A stretch of DNA of 64,000 bases from Zarea fungicola (lineage: Eukaryota; Ascomycota; Sordariomycetes; Hypocreales; Cordycipitaceae). Positions 33,165-41,830 of this stretch are shown here, piece by piece. Location: the NCBI GenBank assembly GCA_900169235.1, contig FWCC01000177.1:186001-250000 (forward strand). Direction: 5' to 3'. The notes under the pieces were generated by a model, which worked only from the letters and a program-made list of their open reading frames with translations, was not told the DNA's origin and ran no database searches. The position numbers and the translations under genes were made by a program. The stretch's first letter is position 1. Each line of letters opens with the position of its first letter.

Positions 33165-35301
33165 GTCATTAAATATGTGAGTAACCGATAATAACCAGCA
33201 TCATGGGAGAAAATGAGCGGGAGGCGAAATGCGTCGCTGCGATTGGGATCGCTCTCGAGGCCGGAGTGGCAGAAACGAGCCCGCGCAAGGCCAGAGAGCC
33301 CCTAAGCGTATGAGACCGTCACTCTGTTGGGAGGCGATGGAGCTGGCAACGTGGCCAAAATTGGAGGAATGCTGAAATGCAATGAATGATGCGAATTCTG
33401 GAAAAATAACGGCGCGAAAGAGAGATGCTATGGGTGGGCGCGCAGATGGTGGTGGCTGTCGAGGTTTGTTTTGGTGATGATGGAGGTGGGCGTTTGCTAG
33501 CGATTGTGAATTTGAAGATTGACTCCAGTGGCAGTGTCCAGTGTCCAGTGGCAGGTGGGTGCCCGGGCAGCCCCCAGTGGCAAAGGCAGCCAGGCAAAGT
33601 AAAGGCGCTGGAGCATCTGAGGTGGGCTAGACCTGAGTCGGCTTCGGGGCTTCGAGGTGCGAAGAAGATTGCGGCCCACAGGGGCAGGGATGGTTGATTT
33701 TGGCAGCGGCGCCCAGACAAGAAGGTACTCCGTACTCCGTACAGTGCGAGAGCACCCCTGCTGAGCAGTTGTGCCCGAGCTAGAATAGAAGGTGAAGGTC
33801 TGCAGGAGCCGCTAAACGCAAACGGGCGACGCACCGCTGGGTTCTAAAAAGTCGAAGATGGCTCCCCTCGAGAGCCCACTAAAAGTGTTGAACGAGCCCA
33901 GAGGTAACTGAGGAGCCAGTTGTGCATTAGGGGGATTACAAGGCCCCAGTAGTGGCAAGCCAGCGGCAACAAGCCCAGGATCGGCCTTCCTTGATTGGTT
34001 ATTGATGTGGGTCATTATTACGGCGGAGGCATAGGCACACCAGCCGCAGTTTTTTTTTTTTTTTTTCACAGGTACTCCGTACTTTGTGCTCCGTAACTGC
34101 TAGGTACCTGGTGTCCTAGCCTGGCCTCGCCTGGCTTGGCCGTAGCACCAGCAATGCGACTCATTCTGATTCCTATCCTGCGAGTCATATCTATCGCATC
34201 GCGCAGCCAAAAATAATCCGCCGGATCCTGAGACGCGAACGGAGGGTTGGAGCATGTCAATGCTGGGGAGCCTAGAGCCCGGGGAGAGAGGGACCCGGTA
34301 GATCGCTGGGCACATGCTCAAATTCCCACTCGCCCTACCAGTAATAAGTTTTGGCTGTGTTTCTGTTTGCGGGTGGGGAGAAGAGGCTGGCATGGCTGGG
34401 CACCTAACCCCTCGCTGCTCCCAGCACCGCAACCCCCCGAAAAGTCTCCTCCTGCAACATTACCTACCCCGGCATGAAAAAACAAAAATCATCAACAACG
34501 GCCGATCGTTGAAAGCGGCAACTCGTCTAGGCACTGCTAATCTCATTTTCGCGTCTTTAATCAGTTCCCGCTCTTGTAATGTCTCAAGTCTCGATTCCAG
34601 GACTGGAAATTTTTAAGGGAACTTGTTGCGATGTGGTGCAAGTTGGGCTTCGACGGGTGTTTGCTACTATTTATGGACGAGCGCCCCCACGAGTTCAACG
34701 CTACGAGCTTGAGTAAAAAAAAAAACATGGCCGAGAGACAGGAATCAATTAGTTGATGGCCTGGGTGGATTGCGTCCCTTCCCGTGGCGCTTGTCTCGCC
34801 ATCCGTTACATCCACCACGTTGTCTGGAGTCTTTGCGATGCCTGTACTGAGTACCGACCACATGTGAAGGATGCAAATTCTCTTGACCATCCGGGCCGTT
34901 TAATTCGTCCACACTAAGATCAACGAAAGTGACGCTATAGGCGGACTTCGCTACAGTTGATCTAGGGTAGGATCAATACCCGCAGCAAAGAGAGCCCTGG
35001 GTGTAGCATCAAACAGCGACTTGGTGCCGGTTAACCCGTAAAATGCAATGTATCGTGCTACTACTACCACCAGAGGGTCCAGTATCACATTGAAGAATAT
35101 AAATGTTGGCCAGACAGGCTGCACAATGGTTGTACGTTGCACATTTGCACAACTTTGCTGCAGCTTCCACACACGTGACAATTATCTATGGCATACTACA
35201 TTGCGTTTTCTCACACGGGACCGCTATCCCTTGATACATTGCACAGCAACCCACAAGGGTAAAACAAGACCTAAAACGTTGCTGCATCTTTAAAATATAC
35301 C
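33165..35301. promoter_or_regulatory. 2.1 kb divergent intergenic region, Hos4-like / ALKBH6
   Basis: No gene is supported. The region holds the Hos4-like promoter (left) and the ALKBH6 promoter (right). It carries GTACTCCGTAC-type motifs at 33725-33742 and 34072-34082, next to a 17-18 nt T run at about 34050-34066. The open frames here have no family motifs. Confidence 0.5.
33725..33742. repeat. Overlapping double GTACTCCGTAC motif
   Basis: Two overlapping copies of GTACTCCGTAC lie in direct tandem. Single copies or variants recur at 34072-34082, 44323-44332 (reverse orientation), 45532-45542 and near 23942-23976, always between genes. Confidence 0.85.
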
Positions 35302-36205
35302 ATGGTAATACCATCAACCACAGGCGTAGCATTGCCATTTGACCTGGACGCCGCTAAAGTTGAAGGCCTGCCCGGCTCAGCATACTACATTTCCAACTTC
35401 ATCAGCATAGAGGAAGAGCAGCTTATCCTTGAAAAAGTGCGTGATCCGGAAAACTGGCAAAATAAGACCAGGATTGTACGCTGCGGCTTTGCGAATCTCT
35501 AACCTATGTGTGGTAATATACAGATTGCGGCAGCCCCCAAACCTCGATGGAAGCAGCTCACCCATCGGCGTTTGCAGACCTGGCCATCAGATCTCGTGCG
35601 TGATAAGCTTCTGGATGCCCAGCTCCCGGCATGGCTCGAATCACCAATTGTATCCCGCATCCAGTCAATTCCCATCGCGCTCGACGATGAAACAACACAC
35701 ATCTTCAGCGCTAGTCCGCACCAGAGACCAAACCATGTCCTCATCAACGAGTATCCACCTGGCGTCGGCATCATGCCTCACAAGGCAAGTTTAAAAGGCG
35801 TCAGTTTCCCACCTCTCATGTATAGTAACACTTCCATAGGACGGCGCGGCATATTGGCCTGTGGTATGTACTGTAAGCTTGGGTGGTAGCCTGTGCCTGG
35901 ACCTCTATCGCAGCAAAGAAGATGGCGCACTGGATCCTGCACCCGCATGGCGAATCCTTCAAGAGCCTCGCAGTTTACTCATAACCACCGACCAACTCTA
36001 TACCGACTACCTCCACGGCATCGCTGACATAAAGGAGGATGTAAATTTGTCCGCAGATACAATTGCCAACTGGTCATTGCTACAGGATCCATCCACTGTT
36101 GAGGAGGGTCGGATTATTCGCCAAACTCGCACAAGCCTCACATATCGGGACGTGCTAAAGGTCTCTAAAGCCGCCAGCAAGATTGGCATGTTTCTTAAGC
36201 GATGA
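35302..36205 (+). CDS. AlkB-family dioxygenase, ALKBH6-like
   Basis: Fe(II)/2-oxoglutarate dioxygenase of the ALKBH6 subgroup. Exons 35302-35475, 35524-35784 and 35840-36205 give 266 residues. Family blocks are YYISNFISIEEEQLILEKV, APKPRWKQLTHRRLQTWP, PNHVLINEYPPGVGIMPHK and WPVVCTVSLGGSLCLDLY. Iron ligands are H144-x-D146 and H204 (YLHGI); the 2-oxoglutarate arginines are R242 and R248 (RTSLTYR). The second intron (35785-35839) has a GC donor (AAG|gcaagt) with an AG acceptor, and it falls between Lys145 and Asp146, inside the HxD motif. Without this splice the iron site is not formed. ALKBH6 substrates are not settled; nucleic acid repair or tRNA-related roles have been suggested. The stop is 31 bp from the convergent DFG10-like stop. 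Confidence 0.92.
35785..35839 (+). other. GC-AG intron in ALKBH6
   Basis: 55 bp intron with donor AAG|gcaagt, branch-like agtaaca, and acceptor ccatag. Apart from the T-to-C change the donor matches the consensus, the usual pattern of functional GC donors. Retention would add a frame-breaking insert after the first iron histidine. Confidence 0.88.
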
Positions 36206-36236
36206 GCGAGAAAAGAAGCCTTCGTCCCATTCTCAT

Positions 36237-37405
36237 CTAGAATACAAATGGTATCATCACCCACCTCGACGCCACGGCATCGGCACCAAACTTTTTAGAA
36301 TACCACCGTCGCGTGCCTATCGCCGTGGCACCCAAGTTCGCAATGACAAACGCCAACCCGCAAATCACAGGCCCGCTGAACCAGTGACCTGTCGGGGCGG
36401 CGACAAACGCAATTGTTAGGTAAATGAGGCACTCGCAAGTGTAGTGTGGGCAGACGAGGAAACGGAAAAGCCCTGCGGTTGGCAGTGTGTACTTTTTCAA
36501 GCCGGCGAGGTGAGTGTGGCACTCATTTTGCTTGACCCAGGCCCAAAAGTAAATGGCCATGGCTGAGGGTACGCGTGAGGAGAGGATGCGCGTTGGGTCC
36601 TGCGTCTTCCAGGATTCGAGGATGGCATCTTGCTATGGTTAGCTGCAGATAAAAGAAAAAAAACACCAGCTACTTTTTACTCACCGGAACCCTCAATCCA
36701 CACACTGATACTCATGATGGCATAAAACATCAGTCCTAGCACCCAATGGACAAACCACATGGACGAGGCCGAACCAGACTTGATCACGAAGCAGCTCTCA
36801 TAAAGCCTCCGGCACCCTTGCAGCGCCATCATGACCCACGCCGCAAACACCCGTCCCAGCTCACTCTTGATTAAACCAGCCTCGACCATCTCTCTTCCCT
36901 GTACTGTAGTCGTATCCGCCGCCGCCGCCGCCAATATGCGGGATTCCAGAGTCGTCGGGGCCGCGGCGCGCTGCATCTCGGCCAGCGTGCCCATGACACG
37001 GCCCTTGCCCAGAAACTGCCACGCCCAAAACGCAGAACACGCGACCGACACGAGATAAAAGTGCCAGAACCAAGAGTGCGGGACCTGACCGATGCTCGTC
37101 ACGGTGCTAAGAAGCTTCTTCAGCCCCACCGATGACGACGACGTCTGTAGCTGCTGCTGCTCCTTTGCCGCTGTCGTCGTCGTCGGCTCAGTTTCTTTGC
37201 CGGTGGTAGCAACCGTGGTACCTCTCTTGTCCGTGCTCCTCGCACCATAATCCATCAAGATGCCGCGAAGAGACCGCGGAAGTGCCTGCAGGACAATGAC
37301 GAAGCCTGCGGCGCCAAGGAAGAATACCTGGCACCATTGCGAAGGCGGTTGCGCGAGGGCCGTGTCTTTGAGGGAAGTGAAGAGCTTGATGGCTGCTTCA
37401 GTCAT
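36237..37405 (-). CDS. DFG10: Polyprenol reductase, DFG10/SRD5A3-like
   Basis: Integral ER enzyme of the steroid 5-alpha-reductase family; this subgroup reduces polyprenol in dolichol synthesis for N-glycosylation. Exons 36685-37405 and 36237-36628 give 370 residues. Several hydrophobic helices are evident (WCQVFFLGAAGFVIVLQALP, WFWHFYLVSVACSAFWAWQF, WFVHWVLGLMFYAIMSISVW, CLIYLTIAFVAAPTGHWFSG). The C-terminal family signature is CPHYTCECLIYL, with H302 and E306, followed by GTRRWYSKKFG. A Thr/Glu/Gln/Ser linker (about 60-90) is low-complexity and probably loops out of the membrane. The intron acceptor is aag; a competing tag 4 nt upstream would break the frame. It is convergent with ALKBH6 and divergent from the VOC gene. 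Confidence 0.88.
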
Positions 37406-37972
37406 GATGGCGACCTCTCCTTCTGGGGAGGAAGCAATTGCTGTCCCCTTTGCTTTACTAAATTGGGACGGGAATCGATTTTTTTTTTTTTAAAAAAAAG
37501 TTAAGTCATGGCTGATTGTTTTCCTGGTCCGGCGTGATGATGAAGGTTTGCCAAAACGGCCACCATAGCTGGTGTATGGCGCCAGGGGCGGAAAGATTTA
37601 ATAAGCGCATCTACCCGCAAAACCGGGCCGGTTATATAAAAGACACAATGCTTTTCACATGCCAGAAACGTATATATATGAATTTTACATAATTATACAT
37701 TCACCAAATTTTTCTGGATATATACCTGTCTTGAACAACATGAAATATTGCCATTTTCTTTTTAAAAAAAAGATATGCAAAAGTACTTGGCGTCCTTGTC
37801 TAGTATTGTCTAGCATTGTCCCCCACGACGCCACTAGATCGCCATCGTGAATTCTCCCACCCAAAGACGCGGCATACTCTCACAAAAAACGTAAACCTTA
37901 CATATCCCCATATCCCCATCTTCCAACCTCCCTTCACAATAATAAAAAAAACGACATCACTTCAAAAAAAAC
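37406..37972. promoter_or_regulatory. Divergent promoter, DFG10-like / VOC gene
   Basis: 567 bp, AT-rich between about 37640 and 37780 (tatatatgaattttacataatta). T and A homopolymers lie at 37478-37500. A pyrimidine/adenine-rich leader (about 37850-37970) precedes the VOC ATG. No gene is seen. Confidence 0.5.
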
Positions 37973-38383
37973 ATGTCCAATATTCAATTCCCAAGCATAA
38001 CTCCCATCTTCCGCATCTACGATATCCCCAAAGCGGATGCGTTTTACGTCGACTACCTCGGCTTCACTATTGACTGGGACCACCGCTTCCCGCCCAACGA
38101 GGACGGCGTGCCCTTTCCCCTCTACCGGCAGGTCTCGCGGGGCAGCCTGGTGTTGCACCTCAGCGAGCATCACGGCGACGGCAGTCCCGGCGCGCACGTC
38201 CGCGTCAAGATCAGCGCTGGGGGGCTCGCCGAGTTTCACGCGGAATTAGAGAGCAAAAAGTACGGCTACATGAGGCCTGCCATTGAGGACGGGCCTGTGC
38301 CCGGCCTCAAGGAGGTGCGAGTTATAGACCCCTTTGGCAACCGCATCACTTTTTACGAAGAACAGTCAGAGCAGTCACAATAA
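37973..38383 (+). CDS. VOC/glyoxalase-bleomycin-resistance fold protein
   Basis: Intronless, 136 residues, the size of a single VOC module pair. It reads as the classic fold: an ITPIFRIYDIPKADAFYVDY start with the YLGFTIDW beta-turn, a central SRGSLVLHLSEHHGDGSPG segment, and the closing VIDPFGNRITFYEE motif with its metal- or ligand-site glutamate. It resembles bacterial Ble-type and glyoxalase-superfamily proteins. The substrate cannot be told from sequence. No signal peptide, so it is cytosolic. The last 45 bp, including the stop, are duplicated in frame right after the stop; the second copy has CAA where the first has TAA. Confidence 0.85.
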   Translation: MSNIQFPSITPIFRIYDIPKADAFYVDYLGFTIDWDHRFPPNEDGVPFPLYRQVSRGSLVLHLSEHHGDGSPGAHVRVKISAGGLAEFHAELESKKYGYMRPAIEDGPVPGLKEVRVIDPFGNRITFYEEQSEQSQ

Positions 38384-38428
38384 GGTAGCATCACTCTTTA
38401 TGAAGAACAGCCAGAGCAGTCACAACAA
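38339..38428 (+). repeat. 45 bp in-frame tandem duplication across the VOC stop codon
   Basis: The codons for NRITFYEEQSEQSQ plus the stop are followed by a diverged copy reading GSITLYEEQPEQSQ then Gln. Offset is exactly 45 bp (15 codons). The clearest differences are T/C transitions; the stop position is TAA in copy 1 and CAA in copy 2. The frame downstream of copy 1's stop stays open to a TAG at 38573-38575. Confidence 0.85.
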
Positions 38429-38650
38429 ATTAGCAGGAAACGAGAATTTGAAGAAGAACAGAACTGTAAATTTTCTGGCGGCCTAAGAAATCATCTCAAA
38501 GAGAATGTACAGTACGTCTTTCTAGACGCACTCGTGGTTGATGTATCTGCAGCCATTCATAGGTCAATTTTCTAGAAAAAATCTTAAAACTTGGAGAAAA
38601 AAAAACACTCGTTTAAATGAGAGACGGAGCGTGCCACAAAGATAGACAAA
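38384..38650. other. Convergent 3' intergenic region
   Basis: 267 bp between the VOC and WSC genes. Its left part is the second copy of the VOC tail; the rest is AT-rich 3' flank. Confidence 0.5.
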
Positions 38651-41600
38651 CTAGTTGCAACCCCAGCTTCTGCACTCAGCAACAGGGTTGACATTCTGGT
38701 TCTCATAGATACAATCATCGTACTGAACCTTGCAGCGGTAAATGGCATTGTTGTAGTTATTGTTGCCGGAACCCCAGCTGGCCCAAGCGTTGGAGCTAGC
38801 CCAGGCACCACTGCCACCAGCATTGGCCGAGGCAGAGGCACCGTTGCTGCCGCTGTAGCTTCCCGGACCCTTGCAAGCGCCGTTATTGCCCCGGCTGCTG
38901 CTGGAAGAGCTGGAGGAACTGGAAGACCAGCTGCCGCCGGGGGATGACGCACCGGCACTAGCAGAAGCCCAGGCCTGGCGAGCCTCAATCTGGCTATCGC
39001 TGCCGGCAGCACCAACAGCGCGAGGGGGATGGAAGTTGGGCTGGTTCTGGAGGTTGTAGCAGCTGTTGGCATAAACCTCAACGCACTTGTTGTACTGATA
39101 CTTGCAAGCGTCGCAGCAGGCACCACCAAGCGGGCCGCGGGGGTACGAGGGGCAGTTTCTGGTGTTGGCGTTGATGTACAACTTGAACGGGTTGGCACTG
39201 AACTCATCCTCACAGTCATTGCAGGTGATGATGGGCAAGGGAACACCACCGACGGGGTTACCAGGACCATAGTCGCAGTCCTTGGAAGTAGGCTGCTTGC
39301 AAATATTGGTGGGCTTGGGAGGACACTGGGTTGTGGTAGTAGTAGGCCTGGTGGTGGTACCGGGTCGAGTAGTCGTGCCAGGACGTGTGGTAGTGCCAGG
39401 GCGGGTGGTGGTTCCAGGTTGACTGGTAGTACCGGTAGGCTTGGTGCTAGTGCCCGGTGGGTTGGTAGTAGCAGTAGCAGTGCAAGTCGTGGTGACAGTC
39501 TTGGTAGTCGGGCTACCAGCGTGGCCAGGCTTCAGCTTCTTCCAGCAGTCGAGCTTGTTGCAGTTGGAGCTGTCGTCACAAGCAAGGCAGTAACCAAGTA
39601 GGCTCTTGCACCACGCGGCGTACTCAAAGCAGTTCAAGCTATCAGGGTAGCCGGCCTGATTGAAGCAAGAGTAAACGGACACTTCGCACTGCTTCCAGGC
39701 AGAGAGGCAGTCTGCTTTGCAATCCCAATCCGGGGTAGGAGGCAGGCACCACTTGCCGATCTGGTACTCGCAGGTTGGAGGAGTAACAATCGTCGTAGTG
39801 CAAGAAGTCGGAGCCGTGCTCGTTGATGTGACGCGAGTGGTAGTAGTGCCGGTGCGAGTGGTAGTACCAGTGGANNNNNNNGTGCCAGTGGAAGAGGTGC
39901 CAGTACGAGTGGTAGTGCCTGTGGAAGAGGTGCCAGTGCGAGTGGTAGTGCCAGTGGAAGAGGTGCCAGTACGAGTGGTAGTGCCTGTGGAAGAGGTGCC
40001 AGTGCGAGTAGTAGTACCAGTGGAAGAGGTGCCAGTGCGAGTGGTAGTGCGAGTGGAAGAGGTGCCAGTGCGAGTGGTAGTACCAGTGGACGAGGTGCCA
40101 GTGCGAGTGGTAGTGCCAGTGGAAGAGGTGCCAGTGCGAGTAGTGGTACCAGTGGACGAGGTGCCAGGGCCAGTCGAGGTAGGCTGAGTGGTCGTACCAG
40201 TAGAAGTGGTAGGCTCTGTGGTAGTGCCAGTTGAAGTAGGTTCAGTAGTTGTGCCGGTAGATGTAGGCTCAGTTGTCGTACCAGTGGACGTAGGCTCGGT
40301 AGTTGTGCCCGTGGAAGTAGGCTCTGTAGTAGTGCCAGTAGAAGTCGTTGGCTCCGTGGTAGTACCAGTGGAAGTAGGCTCGGTAGTCGTACCAGTAGAA
40401 GTCGTTGGCTTCGTGGTGGTACCGGTGGAAGTAGGCTCAGTTGTCGTACCAGTGGACGTAGGCTCAGTAGTTGTGCCCGTGGAGGTAGGCTCAGTCGTGG
40501 TGCCTGTCGAAGTGGTTGGCTCAGTTGTCGTATCGGTGGAAGTAGGCTCAGTAGTAGTGCCAGTAGAGGTGGGTTCCGTTGTAGTACCAGTGGACGTAGG
40601 CTCAGTTGTAGTACCCGTTGAAGTTGTTGGCTCAGTGGTTGTACCAGTGGAGGTTGTTGGCTCAGTAGTTGTGCCAGTAGATGTTGTTGGCTCCGTTGTA
40701 GTACCCGTTGAGGTAGGCTCCGTTGTAGTACCAGTAGAAGTGGTGGGCTCAGTGGTAGTGCCGGTGGAAGTGGTAGGCTCCGTCGTAGTACCCGTTGAAG
40801 TCGTTGGCTCAGTGGTAGTACCAGTGGAGGTAGGCTCAGTCGTGGTACCAGTGGAGGTTGTCGGCTCCGTAGTTGTGCCAGTAGATGTTGTTGGCTCCGT
40901 AGTCGTACCAGTTGAAGTGGTGGGTTTCGTGGTAGTGCCAGTGGAGGTAGTACCAGTGGAGGTGGGCTCAGTCGTTGTACCGGTAGAAGTGGTGGCAGTA
41001 GTGGTACCGGTTGATGTACCGGGGCCGGTAGAAGTGCCAGTGTTGGTTGACGTGGTGCCGGGACCGGTTGAGGTGCTGCTGCTGGTGGGAGGGTTGCCGT
41101 TGCCGCAGGGCTCGCTGGAGAGGAGATCCTTGGCAATGTAGAGACTCAGACGGCTGCTACCGCCGCAAATCTTGGAAGAGTCACCACCACAAGGAGCATT
41201 GCATTCCTTCTCGGCCGTCTTGGCGGTGCGAGAGAGGACGTTGCCGCACCAACACTCGTGAGCGTACTCGGAACCGGCAATGGGGAAACCTAGATCCTTG
41301 CAAGCAGCAATGCAAGACTCGGGAGTGAACTTTGCGGGCTCAATGGCCTCTTGGAAGGGGAAAGCCCGTCCCTGACCGTTGAGGTTGTCGACGTAGCAGC
41401 CACTGTATGCGTAGTCGGCAACGGTGACCTGGCTGGGGGTCTTGGTGTAGGTAGGGTCTTGCCAAATGTTGATAGTTCCCTTGCCACCGCAGAGCTGGCC
41501 GCTGTTACCGTTGCAAGGATAGTTGCAACTGGCTTCGGCGGTCTTGTCACCGGCAATCTCATCACCGCAGTAGCAGAGGCCATGGAAAGTCAGACCGGCG

Positions 41601-41830
41601 TATCGGAAACCGTTGCCTTTGCAAACAGCAGTACACGTCTCAACAGTCATAGACTTGGAGTCGACTGTGGAGCGCATAATGAGAGCAGTGTCTCCATTGT
41701 TGTAGCAGCCTTTGCTAGTGAAAGGAGTGTACTTATCGGTACAAGGGGGAAGCTCGTAATTGTTGGCTGCAGTGAGCGTGGCCAAGGACAGGGCCGCGGC
41801 AACCGCCACCAGGGACCTATGAAAGGCCAT
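38651..41830 (-). CDS. Secreted WSC-domain, Ser/Thr-repeat wall protein
   Basis: About 1,059 residues, with 7 N's inside (39875-39881), so true length is unknown. A signal peptide (MAFHRSLVAVAAALSLATLTA) is followed by two WSC domains (about 37-130 and 140-235) with their conserved cysteines (ESCIAACKDLGFPIAGSEYA, ECWCGNVLS). A Thr/Ser/Pro mucin-like repeat of about 28 TTTxPT units and about nine TGTTTRTGTSS units spans roughly 240-675. Two cysteine-rich modules follow (about 677-780 and 840-925), separated by a TTRPG repeat, and a Ser/Gly-rich tail ends in a cysteine-bearing segment. No GPI anchor signal or membrane helix is visible at the C-terminus. WSC domains are thought to bind beta-glucan; heavy O-mannosylation and a cell-wall or secreted role are expected. 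No intron is needed. Confidence 0.88.
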   Translation of the reverse strand: MAFHRSLVAVAAALSLATLTAANNYELPPCTDKYTPFTSKGCYNNGDTALIMRSTVDSKSMTVETCTAVCKGNGFRYAGLTFHGLCYCGDEIAGDKTAEASCNYPCNGNSGQLCGGKGTINIWQDPTYTKTPSQVTVADYAYSGCYVDNLNGQGRAFPFQEAIEPAKFTPESCIAACKDLGFPIAGSEYAHECWCGNVLSRTAKTAEKECNAPCGGDSSKICGGSSRLSLYIAKDLLSSEPCGNGNPPTSSSTSTGPGTTSTNTGTSTGPGTSTGTTTATTSTGTTTEPTSTGTTSTGTTTKPTTSTGTTTEPTTSTGTTTEPTTSTGTTTEPTSTGTTTEPTTSTGTTTEPTTSTGTTTEPTTSTGTTTEPTSTGTTTEPTTSTGTTTEPTTSTGTTTEPTTSTGTTTEPTSTGTTTEPTSTGTTTEPTSTDTTTEPTTSTGTTTEPTSTGTTTEPTSTGTTTEPTSTGTTTKPTTSTGTTTEPTSTGTTTEPTTSTGTTTEPTSTGTTTEPTSTGTTTEPTSTGTTTEPTSTGTTTEPTTSTGTTTQPTSTGPGTSSTGTTTRTGTSSTGTTTRTGTSSTGTTTRTGTSSTRTTTRTGTSSTGTTTRTGTSSTGTTTRTGTSSTGTTTRTGTSSTGTTTRTGTSSTGXXXSTGTTTRTGTTTTRVTSTSTAPTSCTTTIVTPPTCEYQIGKWCLPPTPDWDCKADCLSAWKQCEVSVYSCFNQAGYPDSLNCFEYAAWCKSLLGYCLACDDSSNCNKLDCWKKLKPGHAGSPTTKTVTTTCTATATTNPPGTSTKPTGTTSQPGTTTRPGTTTRPGTTTRPGTTTRPTTTTTQCPPKPTNICKQPTSKDCDYGPGNPVGGVPLPIITCNDCEDEFSANPFKLYINANTRNCPSYPRGPLGGACCDACKYQYNKCVEVYANSCYNLQNQPNFHPPRAVGAAGSDSQIEARQAWASASAGASSPGGSWSSSSSSSSSSSRGNNGACKGPGSYSGSNGASASANAGGSGAWASSNAWASWGSGNNNYNNAIYRCKVQYDDCIYENQNVNPVAECRSWGCN
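39838..41010 (-). repeat. Coding minisatellite with assembly gap
   Basis: Tandem units of 27/30 bp (TGTTTEPTS / TGTTTEPTTS) and, toward the 3' side of the gene, 33 bp (TGTTTRTGTSS). The unit length is a multiple of three, so both strands show long false open frames. Seven N's at 39875-39881 mark an unresolved stretch. In the 5' part the 30-30-30-27 bp order recurs three times, a higher-order unit of about 117 bp. Confidence 0.9.
39875..39881. other. Assembly gap (7 N)
   Basis: Seven undetermined bases inside the minisatellite. The frame on both sides matches if exactly seven bases are counted, but the size may be only a placeholder, so copy number is uncertain. Confidence 0.98.

Noticed and set aside
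37973..38575. VOC protein extended through the stop as one gene
   Set aside because: The TAA at 38381-38383 is in frame and the VOC fold is complete before it; extension is kept only as a hypothesis under findings.
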